The notes under the pieces were generated by a model. It was not told the origin of the DNA. It did not search any database and saw nothing but the letters and a program-made list of their open reading frames with translations. From assembly GCA_964607835.1 (NCBI GenBank), contig CAZSLL010000015.1:1-30390 (forward strand): 30,390 nucleotides of DNA, given 5' to 3'. Source of the DNA: DAOVFN01 sp964607835. GTDB taxonomy: Archaea > Aenigmatarchaeota > Aenigmatarchaeia > QMZP01. Shown here piece after piece: positions 1 to 6,126 of the stretch. Every line of letters starts with the position of its first letter. Within the stretch, counting starts at the first letter, position 1. A program made the translations under genes and the position numbers.

Positions 1-679
1 TCTCGGTGATATACTTGAGGACACCCAGGGATTCTGATTCAACCTCCCCCTCGAAAGCGCGCCTGGAGCCGCTCACGGGCTCGCTGTCAATCATCTCCTG
101 GACCCCTTCCCTTACCCATACAGGGACGTAAATGCCGTCATAGGAGTAGACCTTGAGTATCATGCAGTCTACAGGCCTGCCGCTTGTTGTGTATCTGACT
201 GTTCCCCTTTCACCGAGGGTAGGGCCGTCGCCGTCCTTTATTTCCTCCCCTGTTGGGACGTGTTGCCTGAATTCCCTTCCTGCCACTCCAACCAGACCGA
301 AAAGGTGCTCCCTCAGGCAGGCGCCTATGGTCTCCTTGGATGTGTCTTCGAGGGATTCCCCGAGTTCGCTGATATCCGTGGCGTGGTGGAAGAAGGGCCA
401 CTTCTTTTCATATGCCCTGCCTTTGGCGCGGTGCGACTCTACCTGTTTCCTCATGTCCCAGTATTCCTTAACAAGATCATCTCTCAGGTCGTCAGGGGCA
501 TTCTTTGCGTGCTCATTAAAGAAGCGGGAGAAACTCCAGTAAAAGGGATTGTTCTCCTGTTCGGTCTCGAAATCATTGACCTCCATGACCTGCATGTCCT
601 CCCTGGTCGGGCTGTATATGTTTCCCAGGATATCGACCCCGAGCTCGGAGACATCTATAGTGTAATGCCTGCTGGCCAT
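1..679 (-). CDS. Unknown protein, 3' end cut by the window edge
   Basis: An uninterrupted minus-strand frame runs from ATG at 679 off the start of the window (226 codons seen, no stop). It begins MASRHYTIDVSELGVDILGN and is rich in charged and aromatic residues, with no signal peptide or membrane segment visible. A TATA-like TTTTATTGC lies at about 702-711 on the minus strand, the right distance for a leaderless transcript. I do not recognise the family. Regular codon use with AGG arginines, like the neighbouring genes, supports it as real; the C-terminus is missing, so the function cannot be inferred. The short plus-strand frames over the same stretch have no better claim. Confidence 0.75.
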   Translation of the reverse strand, partial: MASRHYTIDVSELGVDILGNIYSPTREDMQVMEVNDFETEQENNPFYWSFSRFFNEHAKNAPDDLRDDLVKEYWDMRKQVESHRAKGRAYEKKWPFFHHATDISELGESLEDTSKETIGACLREHLFGLVGVAGREFRQHVPTGEEIKDGDGPTLGERGTVRYTTSGRPVDCMILKVYSYDGIYVPVWVREGVQEMIDSEPVSGSRRAFEGEVESESLGVLKYITE

Positions 680-756
680 AATAACAGAATCAGGGAAAGC
701 AATAAAAGGGCTCTGTTTGCCATCCTATCCCTCTAATTAGACAGTGCAAGGGGGAA

Positions 757-790
757 GGAGGCCCGCTCAGTGAAAAAAAGCGGGGCCTCC
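757..790 (-). terminator. GC-rich hairpin downstream of the small ORF at 803-1048
   Basis: Read on the minus strand, GGAGGCCCCGC and GCGGGCCTCC form a near-perfect stem with a U-rich loop. It sits between the stop codon at 803 and the promoter of the 679 gene. It could end transcription or stabilise the 3' end. It lacks the internal loop expected of an archaeal SECIS element. Confidence 0.45.
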
Positions 791-802
791 CTGAATTGGG
801 GT

Positions 803-1048
803 TTACGGCCAGTCTTTCTTGAACACGAAATCAGTGTCAAGGATGTCCCCGGTAGGACCAATCCTGGTCTTCTCCACGCCCGGGATGTCATGCAGACGGG
901 TAACAGAGTCTACATGCTGGCCCCAGGGCTCATGGGGGCGGTCGATTGACACGTGGTGCCTCTCATGCTCCCGCGGGTCAAACTGCGGGGCCCCGCAGGG
1001 GTATCACATCCTGCAGAGCGGGTTCATGCAGCCGCAAAAGGTCGTCAT
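803..1048 (-). CDS. Small Cys-rich protein with an in-frame UGA at codon 15
   Basis: A canonical AGGAGGTGA ribosome site lies 6 nt before ATG at 1048. The frame reads MTTFCGCMNPLCRM, then TGA (1004-1006), then continues in the same frame with coding character for 66 more codons: YPCGAPQFDPREHERHH, later PGVEKTRIGPTGDILDTD, ending KKDWP and TAA. Cysteines lie on both sides of the TGA (positions 5, 7, 12 and 18), so a metal site could span it. Possible readings are a nonsense mutation, readthrough, recoding of UGA, or a sequence error. A shorter start at an in-frame GTG would give about 49 aa but would discard the cysteines. I do not recognise the protein. Confidence 0.45.
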
Positions 1049-1054
1049 AGGTCT

Positions 1055-1207
1055 TCACCTCCTTTCTGTAATAGGATTTGCCTCACAGGAGAACCAAAGA
1101 GCAACGAAAGAGCCCGGAAACAGGGCTTCCGGATAGATAGAAATAGCCAGGGCCTGCTTCTTGGGGTCTATGGGGTCCGATATCCAATCGAATCCTGTTG
1201 TTGTCAT
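1055..1207 (-). CDS. Possible 50-aa protein upstream of the Cys-rich ORF
   Basis: ATG at 1207 opens MTTTGFDWISDPIDPKK and ends in a TGA that is itself part of the ribosome site of the next ORF at 1048. The two ORFs share a frame and would form a tightly spaced operon. An overlapping frame from ATG at about 1225 is equally long, so the choice is uncertain. No domain is recognised, though a hydrophobic central stretch is present. Treat as tentative. Confidence 0.3.
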   Translation of the reverse strand: MTTTGFDWISDPIDPKKQALAISIYPEALFPGSFVALWFSCEANPITERR

Positions 1208-1325
1208 GGTTTATCTCTGTGAGCATGATTCTTGGAGGGCTGGTGTTAGAATGTTGGGGGGAAAGCAATAAAGGCCTTTTCTTTAATTGGGGGGGGGTTA
1301 TAACCAATCGCGACCAATTAGTTTC

Positions 1326-1511
1326 ATGCCCAAGGCAAAGAAGTCCTACCCAAAAGGGCACTGGACCGGGGTGGGAATAGGGCTCGGGATTCCCATCGGA
1401 ACCGCAATCATGCTGGTAATCGACCTGCTGGACGGCCACTTCGGGGACATATTCTTCATAGGTCCGGGAATCGGGTTGGTCCTGGGGGCGGCCCTGGGCG
1501 GGTACCTCTAG
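1326..1511 (+). CDS. Small glycine-rich membrane protein
   Basis: 61 codons from ATG at 1326 (MPKAKKSYPKGHWTG) to TAG at 1509-1511. A basic N-terminus is followed by two hydrophobic glycine-rich segments (GVGIGLGIPIGTAIMLVID and FIGPGIGLVLGAALGGYL) separated by DLLDGHFGD, which suggests a two-helix membrane hairpin. A start at 1287 is possible but adds sequence read from a poly-G run. No homologue is recognised. The same frame stays open after the TAG (next entry), so this may be only the first part of a longer protein. Confidence 0.55.
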   Translation: MPKAKKSYPKGHWTGVGIGLGIPIGTAIMLVIDLLDGHFGDIFFIGPGIGLVLGAALGGYL

Positions 1512-1640
1512 AAGAGGCACCATGGAAAGGCGAGGGAGCTCACCGCCAAGGACAGGAAAAGACAGAGAACTACCCTGTTGGCGGGGCTCATGGTGCTGGC
1601 CTTCGGGGTTATGGCCTTTCTGCTCCTATTTATGGGATAG
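1512..1640 (+). pseudogene. In-frame continuation after the amber codon, one membrane helix
   Basis: Directly after the TAG at 1509-1511 the same frame reads KRHHGKARELTAKDRKRQR and then a hydrophobic helix (LLAGLMVLAFGVMAFLLLF) before TAG at 1638-1640. It has no plausible start codon of its own ahead of the basic segment. With the upstream part it would make a 104-residue protein with three membrane helices. It is therefore a gene broken by an amber mutation, a readthrough product, or an accident. Other genes here, such as the ligase and guaA, end in TAG, so general reassignment of TAG is unlikely. Confidence 0.35.
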
Positions 1641-1657
1641 GCGGGGAAGCAATAAAC

Positions 1658-1672
1658 ATAACACCGTTATAT
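1658..1672. repeat. 15-nt repeat, left copy, at the MNT/HEPN pair
   Basis: ATAACACCGTTATAT, containing the inverted repeat ATAAC-acc-GTTAT. An identical copy lies at 2686-2700 on the other side of the gene pair. Confidence 0.7.
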
Positions 1673-1695
1673 CCGACTCACTGCTATTAGATAAC

Positions 1696-1725
1696 TTTAA
1701 ATATCAACTGATAATATATATTATC
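1696..1725 (+). promoter_or_regulatory. TATA box and 16-bp perfect palindrome before the MNT gene
   Basis: TTTAAATAT at 1696-1704 is a TATA box about 26 nt before ATG 1728. Immediately downstream, GATAATATATATTATC (1710-1725) is a perfect palindrome covering the expected transcription start. A repressor bound there would block initiation. The winged-helix part of the encoded nucleotidyltransferase is an obvious candidate for autoregulation (inference). Confidence 0.6.
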
Positions 1726-1727
1726 AT

Positions 1728-2258
1728 ATGAAAAGAAAAGATATCAAAGCCCTGGTGAGAGACTACTTCATGCTCAACCCCACCGCAAGGCTCAGGGTCA
1801 GGGAGATAGAGAGGAGGACAGGAGCGCCCCTGCCCTCGGTCATAAGGTACGCCAGGGAGTTGGAGAAGGAGGGCATCCTCAGGTCATCAGAGGTGTCAGG
1901 GGTAAGGCTCTACTCAGCTGACCGGGCATCAGATACCTTCCTGGCTGCCAAGAGGGTGAGGAACCTGGAGCTCCTGTACGAATCAGGGCTAGTGGAGCAC
2001 CTCAGGAGGGAGCTCGGGAATCCCTGCATAGTGCTTTTCGGCTCCTACTCCAGGGGCGAGGACGTTGAGGACAGTGATATTGACCTTTACATAGAGACAA
2101 AAGAAAGCCCCGATCTCAGCAGGTTCGCGAAGGGTCTGGGAAGGGGCATCCAGCTCTTCAGGCACAGGAGCATAAGGGGCGTGAGGAACAGGGAGCTGGC
2201 CAACAACATAATCAACGGCATAACACTGAACGGGTACCTGGAGGTGCTCAGGGAATGA
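1728..2258 (+). CDS. HTH-fused minimal nucleotidyltransferase (MNT), antitoxin-like
   Basis: 176 aa. Residues 1-65 form a winged-helix (RLRVREIERRTGAPLPSVIR recognition region and a wing near residue 60). Residues 95-176 are a minimal nucleotidyltransferase with GS at 105-106 and the metal-binding pair D117/D119 in DSDIDLYIE. In characterised MntA/HepT pairs the MNT protein is the antitoxin and AMPylates a tyrosine of the HEPN toxin. The next gene overlaps by 4 nt (ATGA) and is HEPN-like, which supports that pairing. Start choice is backed by a TATA box 26 nt upstream. The N-terminal DNA-binding domain suggests it also represses its own promoter (inference). Confidence 0.85.
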   Translation: MKRKDIKALVRDYFMLNPTARLRVREIERRTGAPLPSVIRYARELEKEGILRSSEVSGVRLYSADRASDTFLAAKRVRNLELLYESGLVEHLRRELGNPCIVLFGSYSRGEDVEDSDIDLYIETKESPDLSRFAKGLGRGIQLFRHRSIRGVRNRELANNIINGITLNGYLEVLRE

Positions 2259-2689
2259 GGGAGGCCAGCTGGAGCGAGTGCCTGGACTCGGGCTCTGCCA
2301 TCAGGGCATCGGGGGACATGTTCAGAGCAAGGTCCCTGGCAGAGACAGCCAGGGGCAGGGTGGGTTTCCTCAAGGGGAACCAGGAGGGTCCGGAGAACGC
2401 CAACTACCTGTTCGAGGGATACTACACCTCTGTTCTGGAAATGCTACACGCACTGATGGTCAAGCATGGGTTCAGGGTCAGGAACCACATATGCGCAGGA
2501 TATTACCTGAGGGATGTTCTCAAGAGGGAGAACCTGTTCAGGGATTTCAGCGACATGAGGTACAGGAGGAACTCGCTCACATACTACGGGAAAATGATGG
2601 GGTTCGGGTCAGCGAAAGAGGCCATTGAGAAGGCAATGGGGCTTTTCATGAAACTTGAGGGGCTGCTCAGGGCTAGCGGGGAGGTATAA
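2255..2689 (+). CDS. HEPN-like protein, partner of the MNT
   Basis: 144 aa, all-helical, starting at an ATG that overlaps the MNT stop codon. The helix with EGYYTSVLEMLHALMVKHGF and the later RYRRNSLTYYG (103-112) match the HEPN layout, in which an Arg plus polar residue sits at the active site. The usual R-x4-6-H histidine is not evident: the matching place holds tyrosines (Y110, Y111). It may therefore be a weak or altered RNase, or a HEPN in which the tyrosine is the target of AMPylation. The stop codon lies inside the right copy of the 15-nt repeat. The family call is firm in context; the activity is inference. Confidence 0.75.
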   Translation: MREASWSECLDSGSAIRASGDMFRARSLAETARGRVGFLKGNQEGPENANYLFEGYYTSVLEMLHALMVKHGFRVRNHICAGYYLRDVLKRENLFRDFSDMRYRRNSLTYYGKMMGFGSAKEAIEKAMGLFMKLEGLLRASGEV

Positions 2690-2700
2690 CACCGTTATAT
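2686..2700. repeat. 15-nt repeat, right copy, overlapping the HEPN stop codon
   Basis: Same ATAACACCGTTATAT as at 1658-1672. The TAA of the HEPN gene (2687-2689) is part of it. Confidence 0.7.
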
Positions 2701-2723
2701 CTGTTCCCGATTCCGGGAGCCGC

Positions 2724-3071
2724 TCAGGGAGCCAGAGAATCCCGCTTTTTATTGGCCTCCCATATGCACCTGTCGAGGTAATCGCAGGCCTCCTCCCTGG
2801 TAAAGACCTTTGGAGGACCGTAAGGGAAATGGTCTCCTGTGTCAAAGAAGCTTATGTCACCGCCCCCGAACCTCAGGTATACCCGGTCCGCCTCATGGCG
2901 TTCGGGCCTGGATTCCTTTTCAGTTACGTATGCCTCGTAGTCCTCCCTGGTCACAATCTCCTGAAAGGTGTGGGGAGAGCCCGGAGGTGTGTCTGTGTAT
3001 TGCACGAAGAGGCCTGGCCTGTACTTGGTCATCCTGAGAAGGTTGTCCCTTACAACTGGCGCACTGTGCAT
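2724..3071 (-). CDS. Unknown soluble protein (115 aa)
   Basis: Reads MHSAPVVRDNLLRMTKYRPG and includes VYLRFGGGDISFFDTGDHF and a C-terminal helix (TREEACDYLDRCIWEANKK). No membrane segment or known motif is recognised. A minus-strand TATA box (TATAAAACC, about 3092-3100) sits 25 nt upstream, so the ATG at 3071 looks leaderless and well placed. That TATA box lies against and partly within the 3' end of the next minus-strand gene, so the two may also be co-transcribed. Confidence 0.65.
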   Translation of the reverse strand: MHSAPVVRDNLLRMTKYRPGLFVQYTDTPPGSPHTFQEIVTREDYEAYVTEKESRPERHEADRVYLRFGGGDISFFDTGDHFPYGPPKVFTREEACDYLDRCIWEANKKRDSLAP

Positions 3072-3095
3072 TGAATTGATATTATGGGGAAGGTT

Positions 3096-3671
3096 TTATA
3101 CCCTTATTCTGTTCCCCCCGCCTCCCCAATGCCGGGGCTCGGGGCTCTTCTCGCCAAAATACACTATTCCTGCGGTGGCCTCTGTAATCCTGTTCTGGTA
3201 TTTCCCGCCGGACTGGCACGGGCATACCAGGCCGCTGCTCAGGGCTTCAGCATTCTCCTCCGGGGTGAGGGTGCTGTGCATGGACACGCTGAACCTGAGG
3301 GCGGCCACGTCATGCCTGCTCAGGCTTATGTGCTCAAGGGCCTCCCTTATCTCCCATTCATTCGGGCACTCTGACTCAGGGTCATGAGGAGGAGAGCCCT
3401 CCATCCTCTGGTACTCTATGAAGGGACCGTCGCTCCTCTCGATAGAGAAGTACTCCTCGCTGCTGCGGGGACGGACAATGAGGGATTCCGCATCCCTGAA
3501 GATAAGTTTTTCGGGATTCAGCCTTTCCTGGAAATCGATTATATATCCCTCTTTCGTGAGCCTTTCCATAAAGGCAAGGCTGATGGGTCCCTCCAGGGAA
3601 AGGGTGCTGTGGATCCTGTAGTAACCCTCCATCACGCCGGAGGCATCAGAGTGCATGTATACCCTTTTCAT
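3096..3671 (-). CDS. Unknown protein (191 aa) with a C-terminal CPC motif
   Basis: Starts MKRVYMHSDASGVMEGYYRI. The N-terminal half looks like an alpha/beta domain, the middle has EWEIREALEHISLSRHDVAALRF, and the C-terminal part has LVCPCQSGGKYQNRITEATAG, reminiscent of a small metal or nucleotide loop. No family is recognised. A minus-strand TATA (AATATAAACC, near 3690) lies about 25 nt before the ATG. It is followed by the 115-aa gene on the same strand after 24 nt. Confidence 0.65.
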   Translation of the reverse strand: MKRVYMHSDASGVMEGYYRIHSTLSLEGPISLAFMERLTKEGYIIDFQERLNPEKLIFRDAESLIVRPRSSEEYFSIERSDGPFIEYQRMEGSPPHDPESECPNEWEIREALEHISLSRHDVAALRFSVSMHSTLTPEENAEALSSGLVCPCQSGGKYQNRITEATAGIVYFGEKSPEPRHWGGGGNRIRV

Positions 3672-3728
3672 GAAAAGCGGTTAGGTTAATGGTTTATATT
3701 TGTTATCATTGTGTGGTCAAGTTCTCTT

Positions 3729-3941
3729 TTACGAAGTGCCCACCATCTCATCAATGAGGTCAGACATGCTCCTTTTCCTTTCCTTTGAGAGCTCTTTCAG
3801 CCTTTTCACGGTCATCCTCCTGAGTGTGAAGCTACGCCTGACCTTCTCAGTCGGGAGGTGACCGGTGCGGTCGTACTCCTCGAGCATGTCCAGGTACCTC
3901 TTGTTCTTCCTCACTATCCTCTCAATGTCCTTCCGCAGCAT
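3729..3941 (-). CDS. Ribbon-helix-helix-type antitoxin candidate
   Basis: 70 aa. The C-terminal half, RRSFTLRRMTVKRLKELSKE followed by RKRSMSDLIDEMV, has the strand-helix-turn-helix pattern of ribbon-helix-helix DNA-binding proteins. The N-terminal half is a basic helix that could contact the partner toxin. It overlaps the 3' end of the Doc/Fic gene by 20 nt, so the two are translated together, but the toxin comes first, the reverse of phd-doc. It may repress the promoter at about 4280-4340 (inference). Confidence 0.65.
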   Translation of the reverse strand: MLRKDIERIVRKNKRYLDMLEEYDRTGHLPTEKVRRSFTLRRMTVKRLKELSKERKRSMSDLIDEMVGTS

Positions 3942-4278
3942 AGCGCACCAGCCTCTCTATCCTCCTGACGTCAGTGATGTTCTCACTGGCTATCCTCACT
4001 ATTTCCGAAATCAGGGTCTCCTTTCTTTCTTCAGGAATAACAATCCCGCACTTTTCGAATATAACCAGGGCAACTGCAAAGGCGGTCCGCTTGTTGCCGT
4101 CAGTGAATGGGTGACCAACGAGTATTGCCCGCCAGAGGGATGCAATCTTTATGTAAACGCTCCTTCCCCTGCCCATTTCAAGGGCGGTCTCTATTTCAGC
4201 GTCGCTTCTCAGGTCACCTCCCTGCATCTCATTGATGGCTTTTATCTGGTCAGCATGTATAATGTATTCCGAATTCAT
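3922..4278 (-). CDS. Fic/DOC-family toxin-like protein
   Basis: 118 aa. The signature HPFTDGNKRTA at 56-66 is the catalytic Fic/Doc loop (His for catalysis, Asp/Asn/Lys/Arg for phosphate). Length and the single compact domain match Doc rather than long Fic proteins. In Doc the loop phosphorylates EF-Tu, while classical Fic proteins AMPylate targets; this loop has HxFxDGNKR, close to Doc. A TATA-like TTTAAATAC on the minus strand lies about 20 nt upstream of ATG 4278. The following RHH gene overlaps it, which supports a toxin-antitoxin pair. Confidence 0.85.
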   Translation of the reverse strand: MNSEYIIHADQIKAINEMQGGDLRSDAEIETALEMGRGRSVYIKIASLWRAILVGHPFTDGNKRTAFAVALVIFEKCGIVIPEERKETLISEIVRIASENITDVRRIERLVRYAAEGH

Positions 4279-4280
4279 AT

Positions 4281-4337
4281 ATACTTTTTCGTAATTAGTA
4301 TTTAAAAGCTTTCCGTAATCGTATATACCTTTTCGGA
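4281..4337 (-). promoter_or_regulatory. Doc/RHH promoter region with a direct repeat
   Basis: Two near-identical 16-nt elements, TATATACTTTTTCGTA (4281-4296) and TATATACCTTTTCGGA (4322-4337), are spaced 41 nt apart, close to four helical turns, and flank the TATA-like TTTAAATAC. They are candidate operators for the RHH protein (inference). Confidence 0.45.
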
Positions 4338-4344
4338 AATGGAT

Positions 4345-4599
4345 TCACAGGGAGGCTGCCTTCCTCTCCGGGAGGGGGGCCCTGGCCGACTCAATGTACT
4401 CTACGCAGGGCCGGTTCGACAGGGATGCCTGGAGGTTGGAGAGGTCCTGACCGGTCAGGTCTGTGGTGAAGTAGACCCTGCTCTCGCCGGGGGAGTGCTC
4501 CAGGTCTATGGCCTCATGGTGCTCAAGGGCAGACATCAGGCTTCCCAGGGAATATGAGGGGCACCTCTCCACCAGCTTAAGGGCGTATCTCTGCTTCAT
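4345..4599 (-). CDS. Unknown small protein, paralogue of the 6127-6342 product
   Basis: 84 aa from ATG 4599 with a TATA box (CCTTATATTCC, about 4628-4638) upstream. Shares an ordered set of residues with the protein at 6127-6342: PSYSLGS / PPYSISG, SRVYFTTDL / GVVYFCSDL, GQDLSN / PGDLKR, LSNRPCVEYIE / MSDNPYFESVK. These suggest one small alpha/beta fold present twice. No known family is recognised. The two copies bracket the envelope-gene cluster on the same strand. Confidence 0.6.
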   Translation of the reverse strand: MKQRYALKLVERCPSYSLGSLMSALEHHEAIDLEHSPGESRVYFTTDLTGQDLSNLQASLSNRPCVEYIESARAPLPERKAASL

Positions 4600-4654
4600 A
4601 GAATCACCTTTAGGGAGGCAGGGCAGGAATATAAGGTTTTCGGTGGGAAGGAGT

Positions 4655-5068
4655 TTAGCCGAACCACTGGGTATGCGAGCGCATTCTTATCTCCCCGGTG
4701 TCCGAGTCCACGAGATAGAGCATCCCCGATTCCGGGCCCCTGAGGATGACCTGCACATGGCCCATGCGGGCCGCGCAGTGGGGGCAGTCGGGCCCACCCC
4801 CCATGGGACGGTGGCCGTTGACGAATCCAACCATCCTGTTGGTGACAGAAACCTCGTAGTTGCCAATGGTGTCGTCCCTGGAGGCCAGGTCCCGGGAAAC
4901 GGCTGAAAGGGCGAGTTCCTCTGCGTCACCGCCCGTCTCTTCGTAGGCCGGCTGGGAGGCGGCGTTGATGAAGCCCCCCGCTATTATGAGCATGAAGAGG
5001 GCTATGAATGCCACTGAGACAAGCTTCCATACATTCCTCTTCTCCATGGGGGATTCCTTTCCGCTCAT
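4655..5068 (-). CDS. Membrane-anchored extracytoplasmic protein with a CPHC motif
   Basis: 137 aa. Residues about 14-35 (VWKLVSVAFIALFMLIIAGG) form one membrane helix after a basic cytoplasmic start. The rest should be outside: an acidic linker, then NYEVSVTNRMVGFVNG, a CPHC motif near residue 95, and a C-terminal beta-rich segment (VQVILRGPESGMLYLVDSDT) resembling PepSY-like propeptide strands, though this is not certain. ATG 5068 lies about 26 nt from a TATA box (5091-5097), so it is probably leaderless; a second Met seven residues in is possible. An 18-bp palindrome at 5113-5130 stands just upstream of the TATA box and matches the one at 5579-5596. Confidence 0.7.
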   Translation of the reverse strand: MSGKESPMEKRNVWKLVSVAFIALFMLIIAGGFINAASQPAYEETGGDAEELALSAVSRDLASRDDTIGNYEVSVTNRMVGFVNGHRPMGGGPDCPHCAARMGHVQVILRGPESGMLYLVDSDTGEIRMRSHTQWFG

Positions 5069-5112
5069 GCTGACCTCTTGTCACTGGGGGATATATAGTT
5101 AGGGTGTAACTG

Positions 5113-5130
5113 GTTTCTCCTGGGTGAAAC
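5113..5130. promoter_or_regulatory. GTTTC...GAAAC palindrome, copy 1
   Basis: GTTTCTCCTGGGTGAAAC lies 15 nt upstream of the TATA box of the 4655-5068 gene. It is 14/18 identical to the copy at 5579-5596, with both arms conserved. The position suggests an activator or recruiting site. Confidence 0.6.
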
Positions 5131-5161
5131 GATAAGGCGAATGTTGAATATGAGGAGGGGC

Positions 5162-5518
5162 TCAGAGGCCCCCCATCATGCCGCGTTCGTGACTCTTGAA
5201 ACCCGGGCCCGTTCCCCCGCGGCCTCCGCAGGCGCAGCCCTCTCCGTCACCGAGCATCTCTCTCATCTGCTCCCTTAGGGGCTCCGTGTCCTCCATGTGT
5301 GCCTGCATCCTCTCCCGGAGCTGCTCCTGGGTTATGTCCCCGTTAAGGTATGCTATCTGGTCCTGGAGGGCTTCCTGCCTCATCTCCAGCATCTGCACTC
5401 TCAGACCCTTCTCTTCCTGGGTCATGTCATCTGTATCGAGCACAGGGAATGCTGATGCCAGTCCTCCTATTGCCAGCACGGCCAGTACAGGCAGCGCCAG
5501 CAAAGCAAGCTTGTTCAT
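5162..5518 (-). CDS. Exported Spy/CpxP-like helical protein
   Basis: 118 aa from ATG 5518, chosen because AGGAGG lies 8-9 nt upstream; a longer frame from 5575 lacks such a site. MNKLALLALPVLAVLAIGGLASAFP is a signal peptide or N-terminal anchor. The mature part is two charged helices with MTQEEKGLRVQMLEMRQEAL and ITQEQLRERMQAHMED, echoing the LTxxQ repeats of Spy/CpxP/ZraP envelope-stress chaperones and metal binders. The tail has GCACGG and glycine/methionine-rich ends that could bind metal. The family likeness is by pattern only. The palindrome at 5579-5596 lies 18 nt upstream of its TATA box (5554-5560). Confidence 0.7.
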   Translation of the reverse strand: MNKLALLALPVLAVLAIGGLASAFPVLDTDDMTQEEKGLRVQMLEMRQEALQDQIAYLNGDITQEQLRERMQAHMEDTEPLREQMREMLGDGEGCACGGRGGTGPGFKSHERGMMGGL

Positions 5519-5578
5519 GCTTACACCTCCTCTCTCAATGGATTGTATGAAACCATATATCCTGGTTTGGTGCAACTC

Positions 5579-5596
5579 GTTTCATTTGAGTGAAAC
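5579..5596. promoter_or_regulatory. GTTTC...GAAAC palindrome, copy 2, between divergent promoters
   Basis: GTTTCATTTGAGTGAAAC lies 18 nt from the TATA box of the minus-strand Spy-like gene and 17 nt from the TATA box (5614-5621) of the plus-strand membrane regulator. The near-symmetric spacing suits one site controlling both genes. Confidence 0.65.
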
Positions 5597-5640
5597 AGGA
5601 TGCAGGTAATGGATTTATATACCGGGGTTAAAGGTATGGA

Positions 5641-6126
5641 ATGAAGCAGTTCAGGGTCATCATGTCAGTGGCAGTGCTGGTGGCATCAGTGACAGTGCTC
5701 ATGAACCAGCTCCTGGTCTCCCAGCCCATCCAGATAATCCTGGAGACCGGGCAGGAGGTTGTGACCCAGGACTCGGGCTACTTCTCCATGGTCCAGGTGC
5801 TCATCATGGTGACCGCTGCATTCCTCATGGGCTCCACTGCAATCTACCTGTATTTCAGGTCAGAGACAGACGAGCTCCTCAGGGCCATGGGCCAGAAGAG
5901 GGAGTATGACAGGAAATACGAGGCCGTGGTTCCGCTGCTCAGCAAGGACGAGAGGATGGTTTTCCAGGAGCTCCTGGATAACAAGGGCGAGGTGCTCCAG
6001 AACGCGCTCGTGCTCAGGACAGGGCTCAGCAAGGTCAGGATGACCAGGGTGCTGGCGAGCCTGGAGAGGAAGAAACTAATAGTCAAGGAGAGGCACGGCC
6101 TCACCAACAGGATAAGGCTGAAGTGA
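5641..6126 (+). CDS. Membrane-bound winged-helix regulator
   Basis: 161 aa. Two membrane helices (about 6-24 and 50-71) bracket a 25-residue outer loop (SQPIQIILETGQEVVTQDSG). A coiled linker leads to a winged helix at about 93-161: LSKDERMVFQELLDNKGEVL, then NALVLRTGLSKVRMTRVLAS as helix-turn-helix, and KKLIVKERHGLTNRIRLK as the wing. This MarR-like wHTH type is common in archaeal membrane regulators. The topology places DNA binding in the cytoplasm and a short sensor outside. It is divergent from the Spy-like gene and shares its palindrome, which suggests that it autoregulates and controls the nearby envelope genes. The ligand is unknown. Confidence 0.8.
   Translation: MKQFRVIMSVAVLVASVTVLMNQLLVSQPIQIILETGQEVVTQDSGYFSMVQVLIMVTAAFLMGSTAIYLYFRSETDELLRAMGQKREYDRKYEAVVPLLSKDERMVFQELLDNKGEVLQNALVLRTGLSKVRMTRVLASLERKKLIVKERHGLTNRIRLK

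Noticed and set aside
757..790. Hairpin as a SECIS element for the UGA-containing gene
   Set aside because: Lacks the GAA/A internal loop and short apical stem expected of archaeal SECIS; it looks like a simple stem.
1509..1511. General TAG reassignment (pyrrolysine)
   Set aside because: TAG ends several confident genes here (lig, guaA), and no pyl genes are in the window.
1083..1523. 146-codon minus-strand frame over the small membrane protein
   Set aside because: Overlaps the better-supported plus-strand ORF and shows no promoter or domain; its C-terminal part competes with the 1055-1207 frame.
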